Origin: Planctomycetota bacterium
GTDB taxonomy: Bacteria > Planctomycetota > B15-G4 > SIAN01
Direction of reading: 5' to 3'
DNA: 64,000 nucleotides
NCBI GenBank assembly: GCA_016795285.1
Contig: JAEUIC010000005.1
Location: forward strand, 372,001-436,000
The translations under genes were made by a program, and so were the position numbers. The notes below the pieces were generated by a model that saw only the letters and a list, made by a program, of their open reading frames with translations, was not told the origin of the DNA and did not search any database. Positions 8,682 through 18,706 of the stretch are shown piece by piece. Position 1 is the first letter of the stretch, and every line of letters begins with the position of its first letter.

Positions 8682-9914
8682 TCAGCTCGGCAGGTTGCGC
8701 AGGTCGTGGCCGAGCTTGTCGCGCTTCGTGCGCAGGTAGTCGCGATTCTCGTCGTTGGGAACGGTCTCGAGCGGCACGCGCTCGACGATCTCGAGCTGGT
8801 AGCCGCGGATCGCGTGGTACTTGCGCGGGTTGTTGGTGAGCAGGCGGATCCGCTGGATGCCGAGGTCGCGCAGGATCTGCGCCCCGATCCCGTAGTGGCG
8901 CACGTCGTCGGGCAGCCCCAACGCCCGGTTCGCCTCGACCGTGTCGAGCCCCTGCGTCATCTGCAGCGCGTACGCGCGCAGCTTGTTCTCGAGCCCGATC
9001 CCGCGCCCCTCCTGCTGCATGTAGAGCAGCGCCCCGCACTTCTCGCGCGCGATCTGCGCCAGTGCCGACTGCAGTTGCGCCCCGCAGTCGCAGCGCAGCG
9101 ACTCGAGCAGGTCGCCGGTGAAGCACGAGGAGTGGACGCGCACCAGCACCGCCTCGGCGATCGGACCGGCCCGGCGTGCCGGGTCGGGGATCCCCATCGT
9201 CAGCGCGACGTGCGGATCGCGGTCGACCAGCGACCGATAGAGGTGGACGTCGAACTCGCCGAAGCGCGTCGGCAGCTTGATCGACACGCTCCGCTCGATC
9301 AGCTTCTCGTTCGCGCGGCGCCACTCGATGATCTCGGCGATCGAGGTCATCTTGAGGCCGTGCGTCGCGCAGAACTTCTCGAGGTCGGGGAAGCGCGCCA
9401 TGGTGCCGTCGTCGTTCAGGATCTCGCAGACGACGCCGGCCGGCTCGAGCCCACCCATCTTGCAGAGATCGACGATCCCCTCGGTGTGGCCGGTGCGCAC
9501 CAGCACGCCGCCCGGTTCTGCGCGCAGCGGCGGGACGTGGCCGGGGCGCACGAGTTCGTCGGGTCGGCAGTCGGGACGCGCCGCGACCTTGATGGTGAGC
9601 GCGCGGTCGGCGGCCGAGATGCCGGTGCTGATCCCCGAGCGGGCGTCAATCATCACGGTGAACGCGGTGCCGTGGCGCGCGGTGTTCTGGCGCGCCTGCG
9701 GCTCGAGCCCGAGCCGATCGACCCGCTCCGCCGCCATCGGCATGCAGATCAGGCCGCGGCCGTGGCGCGCCATGAAGTTGATCGCCTCGGGGGTGACCAA
9801 TTCGGCGGCCATGCAGAGGTCGCCTTCGTTCTCCCGGTCCTCGTCGTCGACCAGCACGATCATCCGGCCGGCACGCAGCTCCTCCAGGATCTCGGACATC
9901 GGCGCGAGCGGCAT
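8682..9914 (-). CDS. ribBA: bifunctional 3,4-dihydroxy-2-butanone-4-phosphate synthase / GTP cyclohydrolase II
   Basis: 410 residues making the two starting blocks of riboflavin. The N-terminal half (about 1-205) is DHBP synthase, acting on ribulose 5-phosphate, with the acidic motif VDDEDRENEGD and HTEGIVDL. The C-terminal half (about 210-400) is GTP cyclohydrolase II, with the zinc cysteines in SCFTGDLLESLRCDCGAQL and the QQEGRGIGL motif. Length and order match the usual fused RibBA. Start: ATG at 9914 with GGAG six bases upstream; an internal ATG at 9899 is possible. No FMN riboswitch is recognisable in the 100 bases upstream, so control is unclear. The neighbours are not riboflavin genes. 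rpiA lies 1.9 kb upstream on the same strand and handles a related pentose phosphate, though linkage is not shown. Confidence 0.96.
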   Translation of the reverse strand: MPLAPMSEILEELRAGRMIVLVDDEDRENEGDLCMAAELVTPEAINFMARHGRGLICMPMAAERVDRLGLEPQARQNTARHGTAFTVMIDARSGISTGISAADRALTIKVAARPDCRPDELVRPGHVPPLRAEPGGVLVRTGHTEGIVDLCKMGGLEPAGVVCEILNDDGTMARFPDLEKFCATHGLKMTSIAEIIEWRRANEKLIERSVSIKLPTRFGEFDVHLYRSLVDRDPHVALTMGIPDPARRAGPIAEAVLVRVHSSCFTGDLLESLRCDCGAQLQSALAQIAREKCGALLYMQQEGRGIGLENKLRAYALQMTQGLDTVEANRALGLPDDVRHYGIGAQILRDLGIQRIRLLTNNPRKYHAIRGYQLEIVERVPLETVPNDENRDYLRTKRDKLGHDLRNLPS

Positions 9915-10015
9915 CGGTGGCTCCGGGGCGGTGGCGAGGGGTCGCCCTTCCGTTCGGCGACGCGCGCAGAGTAACCGCCGCCCGCGCCCGCTCGCGCCCG
10001 GCCCGCTGGGCCCGC

Positions 10016-11749
10016 CTACGGATAGGTGACGTCGAGCCGCAGCAGGTCGATCCGCACCGCCAAGCGCGGCGGCTGCCGGCTCCCCGGCAGCGGCAGCACG
10101 CTCAGCCGCAGCTTGACGGCGCGCGTCACCGGATCGAGGTGGAGGGCCGGATCGAGCGCGACCGTCCGCGCCACGTCGTCGCGCCCGAGCACCGCCACGT
10201 CGACCGTCTCGAAGCGCTGCGTCGCCACGTTCCACGCCTCGATCTGCTGCGGGACTCCCGGCCCGATCGAGCGCGTCTCGACCTGCGCGACCAGCGCCAA
10301 GGGGTTCGCGGCGTTCAGCGCGAACTCGGCGCCGATCCGCAACGGCCGCGGCCGACGGGTGATGACTCCGTCGCTCACCTCCCACGCGACGTCGTCGCTC
10401 GCCTCGGCCGCCTCGGACGCGCCATCGGTCCGAGCGCCCGGCTCGAGCCGCCACGCGGCGGGGTCGAGTTCGTCGGTGACCGGCCGCACCTGCAGGACGC
10501 GCATGCCGGTGTGGTCCATCAGGTAGAGGTAGCCGTCGGCCCCGAGCTGCAGGTCGGTGACCACGCCGAAATTCGTGCCGAGCCGCAGCAGGTCGCGCTC
10601 GGTGGCGTCGTCGGCGACGCGATCCGCGAGCGAGGGCGGCAGGACGAACTCCGCGCGCGCGCCATCGAGCGGCGCCGCGTAGAGGTTCTTCAGGTTGTTG
10701 TCCGCGAAGAGGCAGCGATCCTGCAGGTCGTGCGGGAAGAGCTTCGACGTCAGGAAGCCGATCGCGGTGATGCCGACCGGCACCTTGAACGAGAAGGCCG
10801 GATCGACGTAGGTCGAGTTGGCGAGGTGGACCAGGTCGGACGCGTCGAACGCGGCGAAGCCGTTCTCGAAGTAGGTCGCGTCGCGCGCGTCGGGCCCCAT
10901 GATCTTGAGCCAGCCGCTGTTCATCCCCTTCGGGACGCGGCAGACCTCGTCGTAGCTGCTCGAGCCGTTCTCGGTGTTCCAGAGCTCGCCGGTGACCGGG
11001 TCGAAGCTCATGCCGAAGCCGTTGCGCAGCCCATAGCTCCACCAGAGATGGAGCGCCGCGTCGGACTCGCCGGTGAACGGGTTGTCGGGCGGGATCGTGC
11101 CGTCGGCGTTGATGCGGAAGATGCCGCCGACTGAGGCGCTGCCGCTCGTCGCCGTGTTCTGCTCGACGCGCTCCTTGCCGCCGAAGCGGCCGCGGTTCAG
11201 GTCGCCGGTCTGGCCGTAGAGCTTGCCGTCGGGGCCGAAGCGCAGCACGCCGCCGTCGTGGTTCGGGCCGTTGCCCTGGTTCGGATCGGCCGGGAAGGCG
11301 ACCAATGGCCCGAAGGCGTTGCCGAGCGTCGCGCCGTTCCACGTGTAGCGCTCGACGCGGTTGTCGAGCCAGCTCGCGTTCACGTTGGTGTCGCCGCCGG
11401 TCGTGCTCTTCGAGTAGTAGATGTAGACGAAGCCGTTGGTCGCGAAATCGGGGTCAGCGACGATGCCGAGCCCGCCGCGCTCCTGGTCGATGTTGACCGG
11501 CAGGTCGAGCGCGTCGCCGAGGATCACGCCGTCCTTCACCCAGCGCACCCGTCCGTTGTGCTTCTGGAGGACGAGCATCTCGCCCGGCCCGATCCAGGTG
11601 AACGTGGTCGGGTTGCTCGAGAAACCGCTCGCCCACACCGAGACGCGCAGTCGCGGATCGAGCAGCGTCTGGGCCGATGCCGCGGACGCCCCGCAGGCGA
11701 GCGCGACGCCCGCGACGAGGTGCGCCATCGTGCGATGCGACTCGACCAT
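10016..11749 (-). CDS. secreted sugar dehydrogenase of the GSDH (glucose/sorbosone dehydrogenase) family, copy 2
   Basis: 577 residues. Signal peptide of about 27 residues (ending SAASAQ). The body is a six-bladed beta-propeller of the PQQ-dependent soluble sugar dehydrogenase type, with ERGGLGIVADPDF, NHDGGVLRFGPDGKLYGQTG, a WSYGLRNGFG block and LWNTENGSS. Family members oxidise aldoses or related polyols in the periplasm, using PQQ as cofactor. The substrate here is unknown and PQQ use is inferred. A C-terminal ~140-residue beta domain follows the propeller. Start: ATG 11749 with GGAGG 7 bases upstream. It is closely related to the gene at 12513-14261, with rpiA between them. Confidence 0.85.
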   Translation of the reverse strand: MVESHRTMAHLVAGVALACGASAASAQTLLDPRLRVSVWASGFSSNPTTFTWIGPGEMLVLQKHNGRVRWVKDGVILGDALDLPVNIDQERGGLGIVADPDFATNGFVYIYYSKSTTGGDTNVNASWLDNRVERYTWNGATLGNAFGPLVAFPADPNQGNGPNHDGGVLRFGPDGKLYGQTGDLNRGRFGGKERVEQNTATSGSASVGGIFRINADGTIPPDNPFTGESDAALHLWWSYGLRNGFGMSFDPVTGELWNTENGSSSYDEVCRVPKGMNSGWLKIMGPDARDATYFENGFAAFDASDLVHLANSTYVDPAFSFKVPVGITAIGFLTSKLFPHDLQDRCLFADNNLKNLYAAPLDGARAEFVLPPSLADRVADDATERDLLRLGTNFGVVTDLQLGADGYLYLMDHTGMRVLQVRPVTDELDPAAWRLEPGARTDGASEAAEASDDVAWEVSDGVITRRPRPLRIGAEFALNAANPLALVAQVETRSIGPGVPQQIEAWNVATQRFETVDVAVLGRDDVARTVALDPALHLDPVTRAVKLRLSVLPLPGSRQPPRLAVRIDLLRLDVTYP

Positions 11750-11799
11750 CGGCGATCCTCCCGTGCGCCCCGCGCTCCGGCGCGCCGAGCGCGTCTCGC

Positions 11800-12516
11800 T
11801 CAGGCGGTCATCCGCCGCACGCTGCCGTCGGCGCGCGAGCCGACCAGCACGAGGTCGGCGAGGTCGACGAACAGTCCGTGCTCGACGAGACCGGGGATCC
11901 CGTCGAGCGTGCGCGCCAGCGCGACGGGATCGGGGATCGACGGGAACTTGGCGTCGACCACGAGGTTGCCGTGGTCGGTGACCACCGGCCCATCCTTGCC
12001 GCCGCCCTTGCGCAGCTGCGGCACCGCGCCGAGCGCCACCAGCGTCCGCTCGACGGCGCGCAACGCGATCGGCAGCACCTCGAGCGGCACCGCCCACTTC
12101 GCGCCCAGCACGTCGACGAGCTTGCCGTCGTCGACCAGCACGACGAACCGGCTCGCCGCCGTGGCGACGATCTTCTCCTGCGTGTGCGCCGCGCCGCCGC
12201 CCTTGATCAGCGCGAGCTGCGGCGACACCTCGTCGGCGCCGTCGAGCGCGAGGTCGACACGGTCGACGTCGTTCAGCGTCCGCACCTCGAGGCCCGCCTG
12301 CCGCGCCAGCTCCGCCGCCGACCAGGAGGTCGGCACGCCGACGATCGCGAGCCCCTCCTCGCGCTTGCGACGGCCGAGCTCGGCGATGGCGAACGCCGCC
12401 GTGGAGCCGGTGCCGAGCCCCACCACCATGCCGCTCTCGACCAGCGCCGCCGCCGCGAGCCCGACCTTGCGGCGCGCCTCGAGCTCGATCGGATTGGCGC
12501 TCTTCTGCACGCTCAC
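11800..12516 (-). CDS. rpiA: ribose-5-phosphate isomerase A
   Basis: 238 residues. It interconverts ribose 5-phosphate and ribulose 5-phosphate in the cytoplasmic pentose phosphate pathway. Hallmarks are visible: the phosphate loop GLGTGST (residues 33-39), DGADEV (92-97) with the catalytic aspartates, KGGG (105-108) and the general base Glu114 in HTQEKIVA. The start is GTG 12516, which overlaps the stop of the upstream dehydrogenase in a GTGA arrangement and implies translational coupling; a second GTG lies two codons downstream. Length is normal for the family. Its position between two paralogous secreted dehydrogenases is unusual and suggests co-expression with the upstream one. Confidence 0.95.
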   Translation of the reverse strand: MSVQKSANPIELEARRKVGLAAAALVESGMVVGLGTGSTAAFAIAELGRRKREEGLAIVGVPTSWSAAELARQAGLEVRTLNDVDRVDLALDGADEVSPQLALIKGGGAAHTQEKIVATAASRFVVLVDDGKLVDVLGAKWAVPLEVLPIALRAVERTLVALGAVPQLRKGGGKDGPVVTDHGNLVVDAKFPSIPDPVALARTLDGIPGLVEHGLFVDLADLVLVGSRADGSVRRMTA

Positions 12517-14261
12517 GGGTAGGAGACGTCGAGGCGCAGCAGGTCGATCAGCAGCGTCTGCCGCGGCGGGGAGAACGGGACGCGCCACGGCTTGAGCGGC
12601 AGCGCGGTGATGCGCACCTTCACCTCGAGGGTGGCGGGATCGACGTAGTCGGAGGGCGTCGCGAGCACGAGGCTCTTCGCCACGTCGACGTCGCCGATCG
12701 CGTCGACGTCGAGCTTCTGCCAGCGCGCCTGCACCACGTTCCACGCTTCGATCAGCTGCGGCACCGCGCCGCGCACGTAGCGCGTCTCGACCTGCAAGGT
12801 CGCCGCGGTCGGCGTCGCGCTCTTCAGCGTGAACGAGGCGCGCACCACCAGCGGATCGGGCTGCGGCGTCAGCGTCTTGTCGGAGAAGTTGTAGCTCTTG
12901 TCGTCGCTCGCCTCGGCCGCCGCCGGGGTTCCGGTGATCACCAGCCCCGGATCGGGCAGCCAGCGCGTCGGGTCGACCTCGTCGGTGACCGGCCGCACGC
13001 GGAGGATCCGGTTGCCGGCGAGGTTCACCACGTAGAGGTAGCCGTCCGGCCCGATCTGCGCGTCGGTCACCACGCCCCAACCGCTGCCCCAGAGCAGCCG
13101 GTTGCGCTCGGTCGTGTTGTCGACGACCTTGTCGCCGACGCCGGTCGGCAGCTTGAAGTCGACGCGCGAGCTCTTCAGCTCGCAGAAGAAGAGGCTGCCG
13201 GTGTTGTTGTCGCCGACGATCACGTGGTTCACGAGGTCGTCGGGGAAGAGCTTCGAGCCGAGGAAGGCGATGGCGGTGATGCCGATCGGCGTCTTGAAGG
13301 AGAGCGCCGGATCGACGTAGACCGAGTTCTGCAGAGCGACGAGGTCGGACTCGTCGAACGCCGAGTTGCCGTTCTCGAAGTAGGTGGCGTCGCGCGCGTC
13401 GGGCCCCATGATCTTGAGCCAGCCGCTGTTCGCCCCCTTCGGCACGCGCCCCACCTCGTCGTAGAGGTTCGGGCCGTTCTCGGTGTTCCAGAGCGTTCCG
13501 TTCACCGGGTCGAACGCCATGCCGAAGCCGTTGCGCAGCCCGTAGCTCCACCAGAGGTGCAGCGCCGCGTCCGACTCGCCGGTGAACGGGTTGTCGGCCG
13601 GGATGGTGCCGTCGGTGTTGATCCGGAAGACGCCGCCGACCGAGGCGCTGCCGCTCGTCGCGGTGTTCTGCTCGACGCGCTCGTCGCCGCCGCCGAAGCG
13701 GCCGCGGTTCAAGTCGCCGGTCTGGCCGTAGAGCAGGCCGTCGGGCCCGATGCGGATGACGCCGCCGTCGTGGTTGTCGCCGTTGGCCTGCGTCGCGTCG
13801 AACGGGAAGGCGACCAGCGGCCCGAAGACGCTGCCGAGCGTGCCGCCGCTCCACGTGTAGCGCTCGACGCGGTTGTCGGCCCAGGTGCCGCTCGTCGAGG
13901 TGTCGCCGCTCGTCGTGCTCTTCGAGTAGTAGACGTAGACGAAGCCGTTGTTGGCGAAGTCGGCGTCGGCGGCGATGCCGAGCCCGCCGCGCTCGCTCGA
14001 ACTGTTGACCGCGAGGTCGAGCGCGGTGCCGAGGATCACGCCGTCCTTCACCCAGCGCACCTTGCCGTCGTTCTTCTGGATCACCAGCATCTCGCCCGGC
14101 CCGATCCAGGTGAACGTGGTCGGACTCGAGAGCCCGGTCACCCAGTTGGCGAGCTTGAGCCGCGTGTCGACCAGCGACTGCCCCTGCGCCGACGAGGCGA
14201 GCGCGGGGAGCGCCGCTGCGAGCAGCGCCAGCGACGTGAACGGACGGTTGCAGAATCGCAT
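12513..14261 (-). CDS. secreted sugar dehydrogenase of the GSDH family, copy 1
   Basis: 582 residues. Signal peptide of about 27 residues (ASSAQGQ), then the same propeller as the copy at 10016-11749: TTFTWIGPGEMLVIQKND, ERGGLGIAADADF, NHDGGVIRIGPDGLLYGQTG, WSYGLRNGFGMAFDPVNG and LWNTENGPN. Long stretches are identical between the paralogues, which points to a duplication. PQQ-dependent periplasmic oxidation of a sugar or polyol is the family function; the substrate is not deducible. Start: ATG 14261 with GGAG about 9 bases upstream. The stop overlaps the rpiA start. As in copy 2, a C-terminal domain ends in LLIDLLRLDVSYP. Confidence 0.85.
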   Translation of the reverse strand: MRFCNRPFTSLALLAAALPALASSAQGQSLVDTRLKLANWVTGLSSPTTFTWIGPGEMLVIQKNDGKVRWVKDGVILGTALDLAVNSSSERGGLGIAADADFANNGFVYVYYSKSTTSGDTSTSGTWADNRVERYTWSGGTLGSVFGPLVAFPFDATQANGDNHDGGVIRIGPDGLLYGQTGDLNRGRFGGGDERVEQNTATSGSASVGGVFRINTDGTIPADNPFTGESDAALHLWWSYGLRNGFGMAFDPVNGTLWNTENGPNLYDEVGRVPKGANSGWLKIMGPDARDATYFENGNSAFDESDLVALQNSVYVDPALSFKTPIGITAIAFLGSKLFPDDLVNHVIVGDNNTGSLFFCELKSSRVDFKLPTGVGDKVVDNTTERNRLLWGSGWGVVTDAQIGPDGYLYVVNLAGNRILRVRPVTDEVDPTRWLPDPGLVITGTPAAAEASDDKSYNFSDKTLTPQPDPLVVRASFTLKSATPTAATLQVETRYVRGAVPQLIEAWNVVQARWQKLDVDAIGDVDVAKSLVLATPSDYVDPATLEVKVRITALPLKPWRVPFSPPRQTLLIDLLRLDVSYP

Positions 14262-14333
14262 CGAAGGAACTCCAACGAACGGGCAGGCCGGTCGGGTGAG
14301 CCGCTCTTCCTACCGCCGCGCCGAGGATTTGGG

Positions 14334-14396
14334 AAGCGACGCGCCGCCGCCGCGCCGCGGCATCCGCAACTGCATCCGCAAGCGACGCGCCGCCGC
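14334..14396. repeat. short direct repeats between gyrA and the dehydrogenase
   Basis: A 17-base sequence (aagcgacgcgccgccgc) occurs at 14334-14350 and 14380-14396. Between them a 10-mer (gcatccgcaa) occurs twice, at 14360-14369 and 14372-14381. The GC-rich part next to the gyrA stop is self-complementary and could act as its terminator, though no U-run follows. Confidence 0.5.
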
Positions 14397-14405
14397 GGCG
14401 CGCGA

Positions 14406-16937
14406 TCAACTCGCTGGCGGCGGCTCCGTCGCCGGCGGCGCGCCCGCGGGCGGCTCGGCAGCTTCGGACGCCGCCCCATCCGCCTCGTCGTGCACGAGCC
14501 GGCCGACCGACGCGACCTGGTCGCTCTCGACCTTGAAGCGCACCAGCCGGACCCCCTGCGTGTTGCGGCCGAGGGTCGAGATGTCGCGCACCGGCGTGCG
14601 CACCACCTGCCCTTGCTGCGTCGCCACCAGCAGGTCGTCGTCGTCGGTCACGTCGAGCACGCCGACCACGGCGCCGTTCCGCTCGGTCGTCTTGATGTTG
14701 ATGATCCCGAAGCCGCCGCGCCCCTGGACGCGGTACTCGTCGAGCGGCGTCCGCTTGCCGAAGCCGTTGGCGCAGACCGTCAGCACCGTCGCGTTGGGCG
14801 GCGCGAGGATCAGGCTCACGACCGCGTCCTCGTCGCGCAGGTTCATGCCGCGCACGCCGGTGGCGGGACGCCCCATCGGGCGGACGTCCTCGAGCTCGAA
14901 GCAGATCGCCTGCCCCTCGCGCGAGGCGAGCATCACGCGATCGCCCTCGCGAGCCACGCGCACGCCGACCAGCGCATCGCCCTCGTTCAAGCCGATGGCG
15001 ATGATCCCGCCGCGCATCGGCCGCGAGAAGGCCGACAGCTCGGTGCGCTTGATGACGCCGCGCCGCGTCGCCATCACCAGGTAGCCCGAGGCGAAGTCGC
15101 GCACCGGGATGACGCGCGTGATCTTCTCCTCGCCCTGCAGCTGGAGCAGGTTCGCGATGGCGCGGCCGCGCGAGTAGCGCGACAGCAGCGGCAGCTGGTA
15201 CACCTTCAGCCAGTGCACGCGCCCGGTGTCGGTGAAGAGCAGCAGGTAGTCGTGGTTGTTCGCGATGAACACCTGCTCGACGAAGTCGTCCTCCTGCGCG
15301 TCGGTGCCGATGATCCCCTTGCCGCCGCGCCGCTGTGCGCGGTACTCGCCGGAGGAGAGGCGCTTCACGTAGCCTTTGCGGCTGATCGTGACCGTCATCT
15401 CCTCGTCGGGGATCAGGTCCTCGGGGACGGTGTCGTCGAGCGGCTCGCCGATGTCGGTGCGGCGCGCGTCGCCGAACTCGCGCGCGGTCTTCTCGACCTC
15501 CTCCTTGACGATCCGGTCGACCTCCTTCGGGTCGCCGAGGATCTTGCGGTAGCCGGCCACCTCGGCGGTGACCTCGCGGTGCTCCTGCTCGATCTTGTCG
15601 CGCTCGAGCGCGGTGAGGCGGTGGAGCCGCAGGTCGACGATCGCGTCGGCCTGCTTCTCCGACAGCGCGAACTTCGCCATCAGGTTCTTCTTGGCGTCGT
15701 CGCGATCGGCCGAGGCGCGGATCGTGGCGATCACCTCGTCCATGTGCGACAGGACGACGAGGAAGCCTTCCAGGATGTGGAGGCGGTCGAGCGCCTTGCC
15801 GAGCAGGTAGCGCGTCCGCCGCGTCACGACCACGCGCCGGTAGGCGACGAACTCGGAGAGCAGCTCCTTCAGCGACAGCGTGCGCGGCCGGCCGTCGACC
15901 AGCGCGATGTTGATGATCGAGAACTTGTCCTGGAGCTGCGTGTACTCGTAGAGGCGGTTCAGGACGACCTTCGCGTCCTCGCCGGCGCGGCACTCGACGC
16001 AGATGCGGATGCCGTCCTTGTCGCTCTCGTCGCGGACCTCGCTCGCCCCCTCGAGGCGCCCCTCCTTGATCAGCTCGGCGATCTTCTCGATGAGGACCGT
16101 CTTGTTGACCTGGAACGGGATCTCGGTGATCACGATGCGCTGGCGGTTGCCCTTGGCGCCGGCGTCCTCGAAGACCGCCTTGCCGCGCACCACGACGTAG
16201 CCGCGCCCGGTGCGGTACGCCTCGCGCACGCCGTAGGTGCCGCAGAGGATGCCGCCGGTCGGGAAGTCGGGCCCCTTCACGACCTCCATCAGCTCTTCGA
16301 CGGTGATCTCGGGGCGATCGACCACCGCGACCAGCGCCTGGCAGATCTCGGTCAGGTTGTGCGGCGGCATCGACGTGGCCATGCCGACCGCGATGCCGTT
16401 GCTGCCGTTCACCAGCAGGTTCGGGAAGCGGCTCGGCAGGACGGTCGGCTCCTGGCGCGTCCCTTCGTAGTTCGGGACGAAGTCGACCGTGTCGAGCTCG
16501 AGGTCCTCCATCAGCGCCGCCGTGGCCGCGGTCATGCGCGCCTCGGTGTAACGCATGGCGGCCGGCGGGTCGCCGTCGATCGAGCCGAAGTTCCCCTGCC
16601 CCTGCACCAGCGGGTAGCGCATGTTGAACGGCTGCGCCATGCGGACGAGCGTCGGGTAGATCACCGACTCGCCGTGCGGGTGGTAGTTGCCCGAGGTGTC
16701 GCCGGCGATCTTCGCGCACTTGCGCTGCTTGCTGCGCGGCCCGAGGTTCAGGTCGTTCATCGCGACGAGGATTCGTCGCTGCGACGGCTTCAAGCCGTCG
16801 CGCACGTCGGGCAGCGCGCGGCTCACGATGACCGACATCGCGTAGGACAGGTAGCTGTCCTTCATCTCCTGCTCGAGCAGGAGCGGGCGTTCGGACGAGG
16901 CGAGGTCGGCGACGGGCAGATCAGGAGTGTCGGGCAC
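14406..16937 (-). CDS. gyrA: DNA gyrase subunit A
   Basis: 843 residues; the breaking-rejoining subunit of gyrase. The catalytic tyrosine is Tyr130 in [10 protein letters not shown]. The GyrA-box QRRGGKG in the C-terminal half marks it as gyrase rather than topoisomerase IV; beta-pinwheel blades follow and an acidic/Pro-rich tail closes the protein. In the quinolone pocket, the position of E. coli Ser83 is Ser91, but Asp87 is replaced by Pro95 (HPHGES then VIYP). I associate this type of sequence with Planctomycetota and Chlamydiae and would not read it as acquired resistance. Start: GTG 16937, preceded by GGAGG and GAGG. gyrB is not next to it. Confidence 0.95.
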   Translation of the reverse strand: MPDTPDLPVADLASSERPLLLEQEMKDSYLSYAMSVIVSRALPDVRDGLKPSQRRILVAMNDLNLGPRSKQRKCAKIAGDTSGNYHPHGESVIYPTLVRMAQPFNMRYPLVQGQGNFGSIDGDPPAAMRYTEARMTAATAALMEDLELDTVDFVPNYEGTRQEPTVLPSRFPNLLVNGSNGIAVGMATSMPPHNLTEICQALVAVVDRPEITVEELMEVVKGPDFPTGGILCGTYGVREAYRTGRGYVVVRGKAVFEDAGAKGNRQRIVITEIPFQVNKTVLIEKIAELIKEGRLEGASEVRDESDKDGIRICVECRAGEDAKVVLNRLYEYTQLQDKFSIINIALVDGRPRTLSLKELLSEFVAYRRVVVTRRTRYLLGKALDRLHILEGFLVVLSHMDEVIATIRASADRDDAKKNLMAKFALSEKQADAIVDLRLHRLTALERDKIEQEHREVTAEVAGYRKILGDPKEVDRIVKEEVEKTAREFGDARRTDIGEPLDDTVPEDLIPDEEMTVTISRKGYVKRLSSGEYRAQRRGGKGIIGTDAQEDDFVEQVFIANNHDYLLLFTDTGRVHWLKVYQLPLLSRYSRGRAIANLLQLQGEEKITRVIPVRDFASGYLVMATRRGVIKRTELSAFSRPMRGGIIAIGLNEGDALVGVRVAREGDRVMLASREGQAICFELEDVRPMGRPATGVRGMNLRDEDAVVSLILAPPNATVLTVCANGFGKRTPLDEYRVQGRGGFGIINIKTTERNGAVVGVLDVTDDDDLLVATQQGQVVRTPVRDISTLGRNTQGVRLVRFKVESDQVASVGRLVHDEADGAASEAAEPPAGAPPATEPPPAS

Positions 16938-17059
16938 GGATCCTCGGCCTCCCCAGAGCGAACGCTGCTGCCACGGCCCGCCACGGGCGCCGGCGCAGGA
17001 AGGCGGGGATTATCTCAGAGCCGCGGCGAAACGGAGCGACCGAGACGCCGCCCCGCGCG

Positions 17060-18706
17060 TCACATCCAGCCGTGGAGCAGCGTGAGCAGCGCGCCGGCGG
17101 CCACGAAGTAGGCGGCGAGCCCGGCAAGTTCGCGCCGCAACCGCCGCGGGAAGGGGAGTTTCGAGCGGCGCTCGTCCGGCGCGGCGTCGTCGCCGAGGGT
17201 GCGCAGGTCGGGCGGCAGCGGTTCGGCCGCCTCGGCCACCGGGCGGCGGAGCAGGAGGGCCGCAGCCGCGAGCGCCCCCGCGAGGAGCACCGCATGGGCG
17301 AGCGGCCCGAGCTGCAGCAGCCGCCAGACCAGCAGCGACCCGGCCAGCAGCGCCGCCAGCAGCGGGACGGCGCGCCCCCCCTCGCTCGCCTCGACGCGGC
17401 CGCGGAACGGCTCGACGAACGGCAGGCTCGGCGTGGCGCCGCGCGAGCCGACCAGCGCCAGCGTCGAGCCGAACAGCCCGAGCGCCCCGACCGCCGCGCC
17501 GAAGGTGGCGCCGCGGTCGTGGATCAGGAGCGCCGTCACCACCAGCGCGAGCGGCAACGCGACGCCCCACCACAGCGCCTTGCGCGCGCCCCCTTCGAAG
17601 CTGCGGCTGCGCTCGACGCCGAGGTAGCGCAGCAGGAAGCCGCCGGCCGGCGAATCGCTGTAGCGCAGGAGCAGGCAGGAGAGCGCCAGCACCAGCGCCG
17701 GCAGCTGCGCGAAGAGGAGCGCGAAGAGGCCGCCGTCCTCCTGACCGCCGCCGAGCCAGAGGAAGAGCAGCGGATAGGCGAGCAGCGGCAGCGCCTGCAA
17801 CCGGAAGCCGCGCTCGCGGCGCAGCAGGCGCAACGCCAACCGGAAGCCGGGCCGCTCGGCGGGCGCCACCGCGAACCGCTCGAAGAGGGTGCGCAACTTC
17901 GGCGCGGCCACGCGCCGGCGCGTCGCGGGCGTCGCCGCCAGCTCCTCGAGCAGCGGCAGGTAGCCGCGCACCGCGATCGCCAGCGCGCCGCCCACCGCCG
18001 ACAGCGCGAGCGGCGCGAGCCACGCGAACCCGAGCGCCTCGGCGCGCCCCGCCAGGAAGCGCGCGGCGTCGCCGAACCAGGCGCTCGGCAGCAGCGGGAA
18101 GCGGCTCCCCTCCGCCAACGCGCCCGCCGACGAGGCCGGCAGCGCGAGCCAGCCGCCCGTCGCCGCCACCAACAGCAGCGCGCGCACCCATGCGAACGTC
18201 TCGCGCAGTTGCGCGCGCGGCAACACGCGCCGCAACAGCAACAGGCCGAGCAGCGCCGTCGCCGCCACCATCAGCGCGAACGGCAGGAAGCAGGCGACGT
18301 ACGCGCTCGCCTCGCGCCAGCGCCCCTGTGCGACCAGCGCGGTGGCGCTCGGCAGGATCAGCGCGAACGCCTTGGCCGCCACCGGCAGCGCGAGAGCAGC
18401 GAGCCGCGCGCGCGCGTAGGCGAGCGGCGCGATCGGGAAGGTGCGCAGCAGCGGCAGGTCGCGCGGATCGAGCCAGGCGCTCGCGACGTCGCCGACCGCG
18501 TCGACCAGCGCGAACAGCCCGAGCAGCGCGAAGGCGAGGCCGGCCGCGCCCGCCCCCTCCTCGGCGGAGGCGATGCCGGCGACCGCGGCGCCGACCAGCG
18601 TCGAGAAGAGGATCCCGGAGAGGAGCGTCGCGCTGCCGAGCCCCGCCGACTCGACCACGTCGAGCCGCAGGCAGTGGTGCAGCAGCGCGCGCGTGCTCCG
18701 CTGCAT
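17060..18706 (-). CDS. ABC transporter permease, multi-helix
   Basis: 548 residues with about 12 hydrophobic segments and no large soluble domain. It resembles the large permeases paired with NatA/YtrB-like ATPases of unknown substrate. Its ATG overlaps the stop of the parvulin-like gene (TGATG), which in turn overlaps the stop of the ATPase gene at 20040-20837. The three are therefore translationally coupled and probably form one exporter unit. Composition is Leu/Ala-rich, with basic loops such as RRRVLPRAQLRE and TPATRRRVAAPKL on what would be the cytoplasmic side. No substrate can be named. Confidence 0.72.
   Translation of the reverse strand: MQRSTRALLHHCLRLDVVESAGLGSATLLSGILFSTLVGAAVAGIASAEEGAGAAGLAFALLGLFALVDAVGDVASAWLDPRDLPLLRTFPIAPLAYARARLAALALPVAAKAFALILPSATALVAQGRWREASAYVACFLPFALMVAATALLGLLLLRRVLPRAQLRETFAWVRALLLVAATGGWLALPASSAGALAEGSRFPLLPSAWFGDAARFLAGRAEALGFAWLAPLALSAVGGALAIAVRGYLPLLEELAATPATRRRVAAPKLRTLFERFAVAPAERPGFRLALRLLRRERGFRLQALPLLAYPLLFLWLGGGQEDGGLFALLFAQLPALVLALSCLLLRYSDSPAGGFLLRYLGVERSRSFEGGARKALWWGVALPLALVVTALLIHDRGATFGAAVGALGLFGSTLALVGSRGATPSLPFVEPFRGRVEASEGGRAVPLLAALLAGSLLVWRLLQLGPLAHAVLLAGALAAAALLLRRPVAEAAEPLPPDLRTLGDDAAPDERRSKLPFPRRLRRELAGLAAYFVAAGALLTLLHGWM

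Noticed and set aside
9915..10015. FMN riboswitch ahead of ribBA
   Set aside because: The 100-base gap shows none of the conserved FMN-element segments.
13224..17111. A 1,295-residue plus-strand ORF across gyrA
   Set aside because: Antisense shadow; gyrA on the minus strand is unambiguous.
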